Assembly: GCA_030041255.1 (NCBI GenBank)
Contig: JASHOF010000154.1
Coordinates: 1-53,459 of the forward strand
Reading direction: 5' to 3'
Origin: Acetobacteraceae bacterium
GTDB lineage: Bacteria > Pseudomonadota > Alphaproteobacteria > Acetobacterales > Acetobacteraceae
DNA: 53,459 nucleotides
The notes beneath the pieces are model-generated. The model did no database searches, was not told the origin of the DNA, and worked only from the letters and a program-made list of their open reading frames with translations. The position numbers and the translations under genes were made by a program. Positions 36,203 through 45,508 of this stretch are shown here, in pieces (within the stretch, counting starts at the first letter, position 1; every line of letters begins with the position of its first letter).

Positions 36203-36336
36203 GCCGTTTTCTCCGCCTTCCCGACCGATAGTGCGGAAGAGCCGATCGCGCGGCAAGCCACTGCCCTGGCCCGTTTGCCGGCCGGCGGAACCCTCCGGCG
36301 GGACCGGTTGACTTGCGCCATGCCGGGGCTGCAAGT

Positions 36337-36346
36337 TTCATATGAA
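36337..36346. promoter_or_regulatory. Palindrome in the divergent 35288/livJ control region
   Basis: The perfect 10-bp palindrome TTCATATGAA sits in the 249-bp intergenic region between the divergent dehydrogenase and livJ genes. It is a plausible half of an operator, but no second copy or promoter hexamers are convincing. Confidence 0.2.
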
Positions 36347-36451
36347 CAGGGTGCAGTAAGGCCCTGCCGGGGGAGGTAATCGACAAGGTGGCGCTCGTAC
36401 CCGGAAGGCATCATCCTGCCGCCGAGGATCGTTCCAGAAGAGGAGGCGCAC

Positions 36452-37699
36452 ATGAAAACAAAGCTGCTGGTAGCCTGTTTCGGCCTGGCACTGTTGGCGG
36501 GGGCGTGGTGGCCTGGCCCGGCGAGAGCCGCTACCTCCGGGCCCGTCACTGACCCGCTCGGGGTCATCCGCATCCCCAAGGGTGCGCCGATCGTCATCGG
36601 CGGCTATTGGGTCCTCTCGGGCCCGGACACCGCTCTCGGGCTCGACGAGAAGCGGGCGGTCGAAGTGGCCATCCACGACATCGGCGGCAATTTGCTCGGG
36701 CACCCGATCGAATTCCAGGCCGAGGACGACCAGTGCGACGCCGAGGGCGGGCAGACGGCGGCCACCAAGCTCGCCTCGATCCCCAATATGGTGATCGTGC
36801 TCGGCCCCGCCTGCTCCAGTGCCGCCACGCCGGCGGCGCCTATTCTCTGGCAGGCCGGGATCGTCGATATCGGCACCGCCTGCACCGCGCCCTCGCTCAC
36901 CGCGCCCGACCGCAAGGCGACCTACGACGGCTTCGTGCGAACCGTCTTCAGCGACAACGACCAGGGCGCCTTCGACGCCCACTACATCTACGACGTCTTG
37001 AAGCTGAAGACGGCGGTCGCCGTGCATGACGGCAGCCCCTACGCCGAGCAGCTTGCGCACGTCTTCGCCGGCGCCTTCACCCAGCTCGGGGGCAAGGTGC
37101 TCTCGATCGAGGCGGTGTCGCCGACCGAAGTGGATATGCACCCGGTGCTCACGCGCATCGCGAGCGAGAAGCCGGACGTCATCTACATGCCGATCTTCGT
37201 CGCGGCGTCGGCGCAGATTCTCCGCCAGGCCAAGGAAATACCCGGCCTCCAGCATGCCTTGATCTATGGCGGGGCCTCGCTGATGGCGCCCGACATGATC
37301 GAGGCCGCCGGGCCTGCCGTGGTCGGGTTCCATATCGGCTACCCCGACGTTTCGCCGACCTCGATGGGCAAGACCTACCCCAAGCTGGTCAGCGAGTACA
37401 CGAAGATGTTCGGCGAAGCGCCGATCTCGGGCTTCCACGCCAACGCCTATGACGGGGCGACGCTCGCCTTCAAGGCCATCGCGGCGGTCGCCAAAACCGA
37501 CTCCGCGGGCAGCCTCTATATCGGCAGGAAGGCGCTCCGGGATGCGGTGTTCGCCACCACGTTCGACGGCACGAGCGGCCCGATCGCCTGCGATCAGTAT
37601 GGCGAATGCGCCAAGTTCAAGGGAGCGGTCTTCGAGTACACGAACGCCGATCCGAAGACTTTCAAGATCGGCGTGAATCCGAAGAAGATCTGGCCCTGA
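36452..37699 (+). CDS. livJ: Branched-chain amino-acid-type ABC transporter substrate-binding protein
   Basis: The 415-residue periplasmic binding protein has a Sec signal (LLVACFGLALLAGAWWPGPARA, cleaved near residue 27) and a type I periplasmic-binding fold. VIGGYWVLSGPDTALGLDEK occurs early, where family members contact ligand, followed by QTAATKLASIPNMVIVLGPA. Four Cys residues (DDQCDAE, PACSS, GTACTA, IACDQYGECAKF region) could form disulfides. AGGAGG lies just before ATG 36452. It heads the liv operon. The ligand could be an amino acid, amide or aromatic acid; liv names follow the family only. Confidence 0.9.
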   Translation: MKTKLLVACFGLALLAGAWWPGPARAATSGPVTDPLGVIRIPKGAPIVIGGYWVLSGPDTALGLDEKRAVEVAIHDIGGNLLGHPIEFQAEDDQCDAEGGQTAATKLASIPNMVIVLGPACSSAATPAAPILWQAGIVDIGTACTAPSLTAPDRKATYDGFVRTVFSDNDQGAFDAHYIYDVLKLKTAVAVHDGSPYAEQLAHVFAGAFTQLGGKVLSIEAVSPTEVDMHPVLTRIASEKPDVIYMPIFVAASAQILRQAKEIPGLQHALIYGGASLMAPDMIEAAGPAVVGFHIGYPDVSPTSMGKTYPKLVSEYTKMFGEAPISGFHANAYDGATLAFKAIAAVAKTDSAGSLYIGRKALRDAVFATTFDGTSGPIACDQYGECAKFKGAVFEYTNADPKTFKIGVNPKKIWP

Positions 37700-37730
37700 G
37701 CGTCAGCGCCCGCTCCCGTTGCCCGGCCTG

Positions 37731-37914
37731 GTGTGCCGACCCTGGCGCCCGTCACCCGGGAAGTGACGGCGCCGGTCGGCACACGAGCGTCCTTCACCCA
37801 CCGTTTGCTGCCGCCGGCAGCAAACGGAAAGGGGACCGGCAGGTCACAAGAAACGAAGAGTAGTGTGCCGACCGCTCCGGCGCATCCCACGGTATCGAGC
37901 GTTGGAGTCGGCAC
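37731..37914 (+). repeat. Hairpin array between livJ and livH
   Basis: Three strong inverted repeats lie in the 221-bp gap. GTGTGCCGACC...GTCAC (37731-37755) pairs with GTGAC...GGTCGGCACAC (37763-37784), about 22 pairs with two small bulges. CCGTTTGCTGCC (37801-37812) pairs perfectly with GGCAGCAAACGG (37816-37827). A second GTGTGCCGACC (37863-37873) faces GTCGGCAC (37907-37914). The GTGTGCCGACC arm is therefore present twice. Such structures after a binding-protein gene usually stabilise its mRNA so that it is made in excess over the permeases; that role here is inferred. Confidence 0.7.
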
Positions 37915-37920
37915 CCGAGC

Positions 37921-39015
37921 ATGAGCGCCGGCCCCCTCGCCATTCCTTCTGTCGCCGCGCGGCGCGGCGCCGCTCGCATGAGCGCCGTCTCCCTGGCCCT
38001 GTGGACGGTCAGGTTTCTGGTGGTGGCGCTGGTCGTCGCCGGCACGATCGGCACCATTCTCAAGGATCGTTACACGACCGCCCAGTGGTTCGAGTTCGTC
38101 CTGTTCGGACTGACCATCGGCAGCCTGTATGCACAGGTCGCACTCGGCTACACGATGGTTTACGGCGTGCTGCGCCTGATCAACTTCGCCCATGGCGATA
38201 TCATGATGTGCGGCGCCTTCGCCGGTTACTTCGTGGCGACGCCACTCGAGAATTCGGGCTTTCTCGAGGTGCATCCGGTGCTCGGCATGGCGGCGATCCT
38301 GGCCGCAGGGATGGTGGTCTCGGGTGTGATCGCAGTGCTGACCGAGCGCATCGCGTACCGGCCGTTTCGCCGCGTGCAGGGATTCGCGCCCCTGATCTGC
38401 GCGTTCGGCGTGTCGTTCTTCCTCGAGCAGACCTTCCGCGGGCTGTTCGGCTCCAGCGTGAAATCCTATCCCGCTCCAAAATGGGAGGGGGTGGAATTCC
38501 ACTGGGCCGGACTTTCGGTGCCGGGGGTCGACCTGCTGGTCATCGTGCTGGCCGTCGCGTTCATGGCGGTGCTCTACCTGATCGTGCAGAAGACGCGCAT
38601 GGGAATGGCGATGCGCGCGGTTTCCGAGGACGGCGAGGCAGCCGCGCTGATGGGCGTCGATGTCGGGAAGGTGATCGTCTTCACCTTCGCCCTCGGCGGC
38701 GCGATGGCCGGTATCGCCGGCGTGTTCTACGCGTTTCTTTTCAAGCAGGTGTATTTCTACATGGGCTTCACGCCGGGCATCAAGGCGTTCGGCGGGGCGG
38801 TACTGGGCGGCATCGGCAGCGTGCCGGGCGCGATGCTGGGTGGATTCTTCCTCGGCCTCGTCGAATCGGTCGGGCCGTCACTCTTCCTCGACGGGATCGG
38901 GATCAAGGCTCCCTATGAGCTGCGCGACGTCATCGCCTACACGCTGATGATCCTGGTGCTGGTGTTCCGCCCGCAAGGGATCCTCGGCGAGCACATGGCG
39001 AAGAAGCGCGCATGA
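37921..39015 (+). CDS. livH: Branched-chain amino-acid-type ABC permease LivH
   Basis: This 364-residue inner-membrane permease has the LivH pattern: LGYTMVYGVLRLINFAHGD, FGVSFFLEQTFRGLFG, MRAVSEDGEAAALMGVD (ATPase coupling region) and GGIGSVPGAMLGGFFLGL. The N-terminus carries about 20 extra residues before a second Met (37978), so the true start is uncertain. GGAG is 13 bases before 37921 and nothing precedes 37978. The stop overlaps livM (ATGA). Confidence 0.92.
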   Translation: MSAGPLAIPSVAARRGAARMSAVSLALWTVRFLVVALVVAGTIGTILKDRYTTAQWFEFVLFGLTIGSLYAQVALGYTMVYGVLRLINFAHGDIMMCGAFAGYFVATPLENSGFLEVHPVLGMAAILAAGMVVSGVIAVLTERIAYRPFRRVQGFAPLICAFGVSFFLEQTFRGLFGSSVKSYPAPKWEGVEFHWAGLSVPGVDLLVIVLAVAFMAVLYLIVQKTRMGMAMRAVSEDGEAAALMGVDVGKVIVFTFALGGAMAGIAGVFYAFLFKQVYFYMGFTPGIKAFGGAVLGGIGSVPGAMLGGFFLGLVESVGPSLFLDGIGIKAPYELRDVIAYTLMILVLVFRPQGILGEHMAKKRA

Positions 39016-40670
39016 AGACCCTCACGAAAGCCGCAACCACCGGGCTCTTGTTCGGCGTCGGCGGCGTCTATCTCGCGCTGGTCGGTCTGCTCGAGATGAT
39101 GCAGGCACGGCCGATCGTGTTCGGCGCCGTGAATCTCGGGCAGGCCGTACTGGCGCTGCTCGCTCTCGCCTGTGGGGCCGTGGCCGCGCGGGATGCCGGG
39201 CCGGCTTTTGCGCGCGCAGGCGCAGGGCTGCTCGGCGGCCTGCTAGCCGGCGCGCTGATGGCGCTGCTGCAAGTCATCGTGGCAACGGTGCCGTTGCAGG
39301 GAATGTTCATTGCCGCCTCGCCGGCGCTCAGGAATATGCTGGCGTTCGGCTTCGCACCAGGGCCGGGCGCGCTGGCCATGCTGCTCGGCGGCGGGATCGG
39401 CGGCCTGGCCGGCGCAGTGCTCGCGGTCAGCGTGCCTTCGCTGAGAAGGGCGATCGTCGCCGGCGCGGCAGCCGTGGTGATCGCCGGGGTGTTCCAGGAA
39501 TTGATCCAGTTGATGATACAATATGAGGGCATCATCGGCTGGATCCGCGATTTCGTTTACACGTGGCAGGGATTACGCCCGCAAGGAGCGGTCGCGATCT
39601 TCGTGATCGCCGGCGGGACAAGCCTGGTGCTGTCCCATCGGTCGTCGGCCGGTCATGTGCCGAGCCCGGACCAACGGCGCCGCCGGCGTTTCATCTCGGC
39701 CGGCGTCGCACTTCTCGTCCTCGTGCTGATGCCGCTGCTCGCCGGGGCCTATATCGGCGAAGTGCTGATGCTGGTCGGCCTCTACATCCTGATGGGGATG
39801 GGGCTCAATCTCGAGGTCGGGCTGGCTGGCCTGCTCGATCTCGGATTTGTCGCGTTTTTCGCAGTCGGGGCCTACACCACGGCGCTGCTGATGTCCGGCA
39901 GCTCGATCGGGCTGCTTCACCTTTCCTATTGGGAGGCGATGCCGATTGCGGTCTTGGTCTCCATCCTCGGTGGCGTGCTGTTCGGCCTGCCGGTCCTCGG
40001 CGTGCGCGGCGACTATCTCGCGGTGGCAACGCTCGGCCTGGGCGAGATCGTCCGCATCGTCGTGCTGTCGGATTTCGCCGCCCCCTTGCTCGGCGGTCCG
40101 CAGGGAGTGCTGGATATTCCGAAGCCGAGTATCGGCAGCTTCGAGCTGGGAAGCCCGGTGAAGCTCTTTTACCTGACGCTTGTCTGTGCCGGAGTGGCCG
40201 CCTTCATCGCCTGGCGGCTGGAGAATTCGCGCCTCGGCCGGGCCTGGGAGGCGCTGCGCGACGACGAGGACGTGGCGCAGGCGCTTGGCGTGAACCTGAT
40301 CCGCTCCAAGCTGCTCGCCTATGGCCTCGGCGCTGCCTTCGCCGGCCTCGGCGGCTCGATCTTCGCAACCATGCTGGGGTCAGTCTATCCGTCGAGCTTC
40401 CAGCTCCTGATCTCCATCAACGTGCTCGCGCTGATCATCGTCGGCGGCATGGGCAGCCTCCCCGGAGTCGTTCTGGGCGCGATCGCGCTGATCGGCCTGC
40501 CCGAGCTGTTGCGCGAATTCGGCGAGTACCGCTACCTTTTTTACGGGGCGGCCCTGATCGTCATGATGCGGTGGAAGCCGGAGGGTCTTTGGCCATCCGA
40601 AGTCCGCTCGCGTGAGCTGCATGCCGCCGCCGGCGAAGCCGAGCCCGTCGCAGCGATGGAGCCAGGCTGA
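39012..40670 (+). CDS. livM: LivM permease with long N-terminal membrane extension
   Basis: This is a 552-residue permease. The LivM core begins near residue 225 (GVALLVLVLMPLLAGAYIGE) and contains MGMGLNLEVGLAGLLDLGFV, the coupling segment EALRDDEDVAQALGVNLIRS and VGGMGSLPGVVLGAI. The first roughly 225 residues add about six further hydrophobic segments (such as PIVFGAVNLGQAVLALLALA and GPGALAMLLGGGIGGLAG) not found in the approximately 320-residue canonical LivM. Long forms occur in other proteobacteria. The start overlaps the livH stop. Confidence 0.9.
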   Translation: MKTLTKAATTGLLFGVGGVYLALVGLLEMMQARPIVFGAVNLGQAVLALLALACGAVAARDAGPAFARAGAGLLGGLLAGALMALLQVIVATVPLQGMFIAASPALRNMLAFGFAPGPGALAMLLGGGIGGLAGAVLAVSVPSLRRAIVAGAAAVVIAGVFQELIQLMIQYEGIIGWIRDFVYTWQGLRPQGAVAIFVIAGGTSLVLSHRSSAGHVPSPDQRRRRRFISAGVALLVLVLMPLLAGAYIGEVLMLVGLYILMGMGLNLEVGLAGLLDLGFVAFFAVGAYTTALLMSGSSIGLLHLSYWEAMPIAVLVSILGGVLFGLPVLGVRGDYLAVATLGLGEIVRIVVLSDFAAPLLGGPQGVLDIPKPSIGSFELGSPVKLFYLTLVCAGVAAFIAWRLENSRLGRAWEALRDDEDVAQALGVNLIRSKLLAYGLGAAFAGLGGSIFATMLGSVYPSSFQLLISINVLALIIVGGMGSLPGVVLGAIALIGLPELLREFGEYRYLFYGAALIVMMRWKPEGLWPSEVRSRELHAAAGEAEPVAAMEPG

Positions 40671-40675
40671 CCGCC

Positions 40676-41512
<837 letters not shown>

Positions 41513-41513
41513 G

Positions 41514-42221
41514 ATGGCGCTGCTCGAGCTCTCGGACGTGCAGGTGTTCTACGACAAGATCGAGGCCCTGAAGGGAATTTCGCTGAGCGTCGAGGCGGGC
41601 AGGATCGCCACCCTGGTCGGCGCCAACGGCGCCGGCAAATCGACAACCTTGCGCGCCGTGAGCGGCCTCATCCATCCGCGTGCAGGAACCATCCGCTACG
41701 ACGGCACCACGCTCGCCGGCCGCCAGCCGCACGAGATCACCGCGATGGGCCTGGTGCAGGTGCCCGAAGGGCGGCGCATCTTCGGCCGGCTCACGGTGGA
41801 CGAAAATCTCGCCATGGGCGCTTTCACCCGCCACGACCGCCGCGGCATCGCCGAGGATCGCGAGCGCCTGCTTCAGCTCTTCCCGCGGCTCCGCGAACGG
41901 CTGCACCAGGTGGCCGGCACGCTTTCGGGTGGCGAGCAGCAGATGGTGGCCACGGCGCGCGCACTGATGGCCCGCCCCAGCATGCTGCTGATGGACGAGC
42001 CGAGCATGGGGCTCGCACCGATGCTCGTCGAACAGGTGTTCGAAACGATCCGTGCCATCAATGCGGACGGCGTCACCATCCTCCTGGTGGAGCAGAACGC
42101 GCTGATGGCGCTCTCCATCGCCGATCACGGCTACGTCCTCGAAAGCGGCCGGATCGTGCTCTCCGGTCCGGGTCGGGATTTGCTGGACGACGAGCGCGTC
42201 CGCCACGCCTATCTCGGTTGA
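41514..42221 (+). CDS. livF: Branched-chain amino-acid-type ABC ATPase LivF
   Basis: The 235-residue ATPase has Walker A GANGAGKSTTL, LVQVPEGRRIFGRLTVDENL (LivF-specific), signature LSGGEQQMVATARALM and Walker B MLLMDEPSMGLAP. GGAG lies close upstream. It ends the livJHMGF operon, and its last 13 bases overlap the convergent VOC gene. Confidence 0.94.
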   Translation: MALLELSDVQVFYDKIEALKGISLSVEAGRIATLVGANGAGKSTTLRAVSGLIHPRAGTIRYDGTTLAGRQPHEITAMGLVQVPEGRRIFGRLTVDENLAMGAFTRHDRRGIAEDRERLLQLFPRLRERLHQVAGTLSGGEQQMVATARALMARPSMLLMDEPSMGLAPMLVEQVFETIRAINADGVTILLVEQNALMALSIADHGYVLESGRIVLSGPGRDLLDDERVRHAYLG

Positions 42222-42619
42222 GCCGCCGCCGGCGCGGCCTCGGGCCGATGGCACACGGCGGCAATCTTGTTGCCGTCGAGATCGCGCACATAGGCCGCGT
42301 AATAGTTCTCGTGATAGTGCGGGCGGAGGCCGGGCGGGCCTTCGTCGGTGCCGCCGAGGTCGAGCGCACGGCGCCAGAAACGATCGACCGCCGCCCGCGA
42401 AGGAGCAAGAAAGCTCACCGAGACACCGTTGCCGGCACTCGCCGCCTGGCGGTCGAACGGCCGTGTCACATAGAAGCCGCCCTCCCCTTCCCGTCCCCAG
42501 CCGGCAAACCCCTTGCCGGTTCGCTCGCGCCTGCTCCCAAGTTCGCCCAGCACCGCGTCATAGAACGCGATCGCCGCGGCAATGTCGCTCACGCCCACGG
42601 TGAGGTGGCTCAGGATCAT
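42209..42619 (-). CDS. VOC (glyoxalase/bleomycin resistance-like) family protein
   Basis: The 136-residue single-domain protein has the VOC pattern: LSHLTVGVSDIAAAIAFYDAVL at the N-terminus and YYAAYVRDLDGNKIAAVCH at the C-terminus, where the final metal-ligand region lies. It may bind a metal and act as lyase or dioxygenase, but no specific substrate can be named. ATG 42619 is divergent from the phosphoribosyltransferase gene. Confidence 0.85.
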   Translation of the reverse strand: MILSHLTVGVSDIAAAIAFYDAVLGELGSRRERTGKGFAGWGREGEGGFYVTRPFDRQAASAGNGVSVSFLAPSRAAVDRFWRRALDLGGTDEGPPGLRPHYHENYYAAYVRDLDGNKIAAVCHRPEAAPAAAQPR

Positions 42620-42669
42620 GCACCGGGATTACACCTTGCCGGCCTGCCTGGCGAGGAGGAAAGCCGCTC

Positions 42670-43311
42670 ATGAAGTTCGCCGACCGAAAGGAAGCCGGGC
42701 GGAGGCTCGCGGAACGGCTGCTTCGCTTCAAGGATCGCAAGCCCCTTGTCCTCGCACTGCCGCGCGGGGGCTTGCCGGTCGGTTACGAGATCGCCCGTGC
42801 ACTCGCCGCGCCGCTCGACGTCGTGCTGGTGCGAAAGCTAGGCGCACCTGACCAGCCCGAGCTTGCCATCGGGGCGGTAGCGCTCGCGACGGAGCCCGAG
42901 ATCGTTACGGACCCTGACCTGATCGCCGCCCTTGGCGTCTCCTCCCCCGAATTCGAAGCCATCAAAATGCGCGAGCTTCGCGAGCTCCACCGGCGAAGAG
43001 ATCTGTACCGTGCCGGCCATCCTGCGGCTTCGGTCGCCGGCCGCACTGCCATCCTCGTCGATGACGGAATCGCGACCGGGGCGACGACGCGTGCGGCCTT
43101 GCGTGCCACCCGCGCCGGGAAGCCTGCATGGCTCGTGCTCGCCGTGCCGGTGGCACCCGCCGAGACCCTCGACGCACTGAGAGAAGAGGCAGACGAGATC
43201 GTCTGCCTCCAGCGGCCGCGCTGGTTCACGGCGGTCGGCCAATTCTATCGCGATTTTCCTCAGCTCGAGGATCGCGAGGTCCTGGATCTCCTCGAGCAGG
43301 CACGGATGTGA
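42670..43311 (+). CDS. Stand-alone phosphoribosyltransferase-family protein
   Basis: The 213-residue protein has the PRPP loop TAILVDDGIATGATTRAAL and the early block LALPRGGLPVGYEIARAL, a layout seen in uncharacterised PRTases of proteobacteria that are often near stress or hydrolase genes. A strong GGAGGAAAG Shine-Dalgarno precedes ATG 42670. It ends two bases before the convergent rsmD stop. The base substrate is unknown. Confidence 0.85.
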   Translation: MKFADRKEAGRRLAERLLRFKDRKPLVLALPRGGLPVGYEIARALAAPLDVVLVRKLGAPDQPELAIGAVALATEPEIVTDPDLIAALGVSSPEFEAIKMRELRELHRRRDLYRAGHPAASVAGRTAILVDDGIATGATTRAALRATRAGKPAWLVLAVPVAPAETLDALREEADEIVCLQRPRWFTAVGQFYRDFPQLEDREVLDLLEQARM

Positions 43312-43313
43312 GG

Positions 43314-43865
43314 TCAGGGGCAGCGGAAGAAGCTGACGCGTGCAACACCGTGGCAACGCTCGGCAAGCAGCGTCCCGAGCGATGGCCGCCCCTCGCGTGC
43401 CGGCGTTTCGACAACGACGAGCGCCGCCGGCGCGATCCAGCCCGCGGCCGCGAGCGCCGCGAGCGCGCCGGCGGGAAGCGCAGCCTCGCCATACGGCGGA
43501 TCGAGAAAGATGAGGCTGCATGGCCGGCCTGGCGGAGGACGCGTGGCATCCCGCGCCATGATGCGCGCCCGGTCCTCCATCCCGCAGGCCGCGACATTCG
43601 CGGACAGCACCAGGCGCGCTCTTCCGTTCGTCTCGAAGAACACCGCCTCCGCCGCGCCGCGCGAGAGCGCTTCCAGCCCGAGCGCACCGGTGCCGGCAAA
43701 GGCGTCCAGGACGCGCGCTCCGACGATCGCCTCCGGCCCTGCCCAGGAGGCGTGGGCCAGGCTGTCGAACAGCGCCTGGCGCACAGGATCCGCGGTCGGG
43801 CGGGTTTTGCCTCCGCCGGGTGCGCCAAGGCGGCGCCCCCGCAGCGCTCCGCCGATGATCCTCAT
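43314..43865 (-). CDS. rsmD: 16S rRNA (guanine(966)-N(2))-methyltransferase
   Basis: The 183-residue SAM-dependent methyltransferase modifies G966 of 16S rRNA. Motifs are KTRPTADPVRQALF (family N-terminal signature), VLDAFAGTGALGLEALSRG (SAM site) and LDPPY (Asp122-Tyr125, catalytic). ATG 43865 overlaps the stop of the upstream pseudouridine synthase gene, so the two RNA-modification genes form an operon. Confidence 0.93.
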   Translation of the reverse strand: MRIIGGALRGRRLGAPGGGKTRPTADPVRQALFDSLAHASWAGPEAIVGARVLDAFAGTGALGLEALSRGAAEAVFFETNGRARLVLSANVAACGMEDRARIMARDATRPPPGRPCSLIFLDPPYGEAALPAGALAALAAAGWIAPAALVVVETPAREGRPSLGTLLAERCHGVARVSFFRCP

Positions 43866-44563
43866 CCGGCGCCAAGCTGTTCGCGCAGCACCTTCGGGGG
43901 CACTTCCCGCACCGCGCCGCGCGGCAGATTGCCAAGCTGGAATGGCCCGTACGCGACCCGGATCAACCGGGTGACCGTGAGCCCGAGATGCGCCAGCACG
44001 CGCCGCACCTCGCGATTCTTTCCTTCGCAGAGGCTGAGGCTGAGCCAGCTATTCGTGCCCTTGCGCGCATCGAGCAGAGCCTCGATCGGCCCGTAGGTCA
44101 TGCCGCCGATGCTGATGCCCCGACCGAGCACGGCCAGGGCCCGCTCATCCACCGACCCGTGCACGCGCGCCCGGTATCGCCGCTTCCATCCCGCCGATGG
44201 AAGCTCGAGCCGGCGCGCGAGGGCACCGTCATTGGTCAAAAGCAGCAGTCCTTCGCTTGCCAGATCGAGCCGTCCGACACTGACCACGCGTGGCAGGCCC
44301 GCCGGGAGGTTCGCGAACACCGTCGGGCGACCCTCTGGGTCTCTGTGCGTCGTCACCAGGCCGGGCGGCTTGTGGTAGCGCCAGAGCCGGGTCCGTGCCG
44401 GCCGATCGACTGCCTTCCCGTCCACCTCGACGACATCGCCGGGCTGCACGAAGCTCGCCGGATGCGCCACCGGCGCGCCGTTGAGGCGCACGCGGCCGGC
44501 TGCGATCATCAGTTCGGCGGCGCGGCGGCTGGCCACTCCGGCGGCGGCAAGAAAGCGGGCCAT
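43862..44563 (-). CDS. RsuA/RluB-family rRNA pseudouridine synthase
   Basis: The 233-residue protein has an N-terminal S4 RNA-binding domain (MARFLAAAGVASRRAAELMI, VRLNGAPV). The synthase domain has the catalytic Asp in VGRLDLASEGLLLLTND and KWRYRARV-type and GKNREVRRVLAHLGL motifs. The last is typical of the RluB/RluE/RsuA group. Which uridine is modified is not decidable here. ATG 44563 fits the S4 start; an in-frame ATG at 44614 would add 17 residues and overlap the preceding gene. Confidence 0.88.
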   Translation of the reverse strand: MARFLAAAGVASRRAAELMIAAGRVRLNGAPVAHPASFVQPGDVVEVDGKAVDRPARTRLWRYHKPPGLVTTHRDPEGRPTVFANLPAGLPRVVSVGRLDLASEGLLLLTNDGALARRLELPSAGWKRRYRARVHGSVDERALAVLGRGISIGGMTYGPIEALLDARKGTNSWLSLSLCEGKNREVRRVLAHLGLTVTRLIRVAYGPFQLGNLPRGAVREVPPKVLREQLGAG

Positions 44564-44601
44564 CCTGATCCCGCGCTCCGGTCCGTTCCGGCTTGCCTCG
44601 C

Positions 44602-45318
44602 TCACCGGCGGCATGCTGCGATCAGGGCATCGAACAATCGCCGGTCTCCGGGATCGATCAGGAACTCCGGGTGCCACTGCACGCCGATGCAGAATTTCTC
44701 CCCGGCCAGCTCGATTCCTTCGATCACGCCGTCTCCGGCGCGGGCATTCACAATTCCCGCGCCCGCCTCGGCCACCGCCTGGTGGTGCGCTGAGTTGACC
44801 ATCATCCGTCCCCTGCCGACGATGGCGGCAAGCGCGGTGCCCGGCACGAGAGTCACGGCGTGGCCAGCCTGGTGGCGCGGATTCGGCTGCTCGTGTGCGA
44901 GCGCGCCGGGAACCTCGGCCGGAATGTGCTGAACGAGGGTGCCGCCGAGTGCCACCGCCAGGAGCTGCTCGCCGCCGCAGATGCCGAGCACCGGCAGTCC
45001 GCGGGCAAGCGCGCCCCGCAGCAGGGAAAGTTCCGCCGCCGTCCGGCTCTCTTTCAGCACCAAGCTCGGATGCCGGCCGGCCGCACCGTAGAGCGAAGGG
45101 TCGACATCGAATGCTCCGCCGGTCACCACCAGGGCGTCGATACGATCGAGATAATCATCCGCAAGGCCCTCGTCGTGCGCGAGCGCAACCGGCAGGCCAC
45201 CGGCACCGGCAATGGCGGCCGCGTAGTTCCGGCGCACGGCATACCAGGGATAGGGCGAATAGCCGCCCGGCTCCTCGGCGTCCAGCGTCAGTCCGATCAC
45301 CGGGCGTGATGTCTGCAT
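44602..45318 (-). CDS. Class I glutamine amidotransferase-like hydrolase (PuuD type)
   Basis: This 238-residue peptidase C26 family protein resembles gamma-glutamyl-GABA hydrolase PuuD. The nucleophile is Cys in LGICGGEQLLAVALGG, with the His-Glu pair in GVQWHPEFL and LVVTGGAFDVDPSLYG upstream. No other polyamine-catabolism gene is nearby, so the exact substrate is open. It is first in a minus-strand run with the pseudouridine synthase and rsmD. Confidence 0.85.
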   Translation of the reverse strand: MQTSRPVIGLTLDAEEPGGYSPYPWYAVRRNYAAAIAGAGGLPVALAHDEGLADDYLDRIDALVVTGGAFDVDPSLYGAAGRHPSLVLKESRTAAELSLLRGALARGLPVLGICGGEQLLAVALGGTLVQHIPAEVPGALAHEQPNPRHQAGHAVTLVPGTALAAIVGRGRMMVNSAHHQAVAEAGAGIVNARAGDGVIEGIELAGEKFCIGVQWHPEFLIDPGDRRLFDALIAACRR

Positions 45319-45508
45319 GGCGTTCCGCGATCATGTTGGAGAAACGGAAACCGGCTCACCGTTGCGCCTGCCCGGCCCCCGCCGGCGGGAGCCGCGGCAC
45401 GCACGCCCGGAAACGATCGGTTTCCACTGTTTCTCTTTTTCCGGAGCGGGGCCAGCCTCATTTGCCACTGGAAGATCGAGAACGCCCGGATGCGGGCAAG
45501 GAGACACC

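Noticed and set aside
36452-37699. Assigning leucine/isoleucine as the ligand of LivJ
   Set aside because: The family transports many substrates and the ligand-contact residues cannot be read reliably without a structural alignment.
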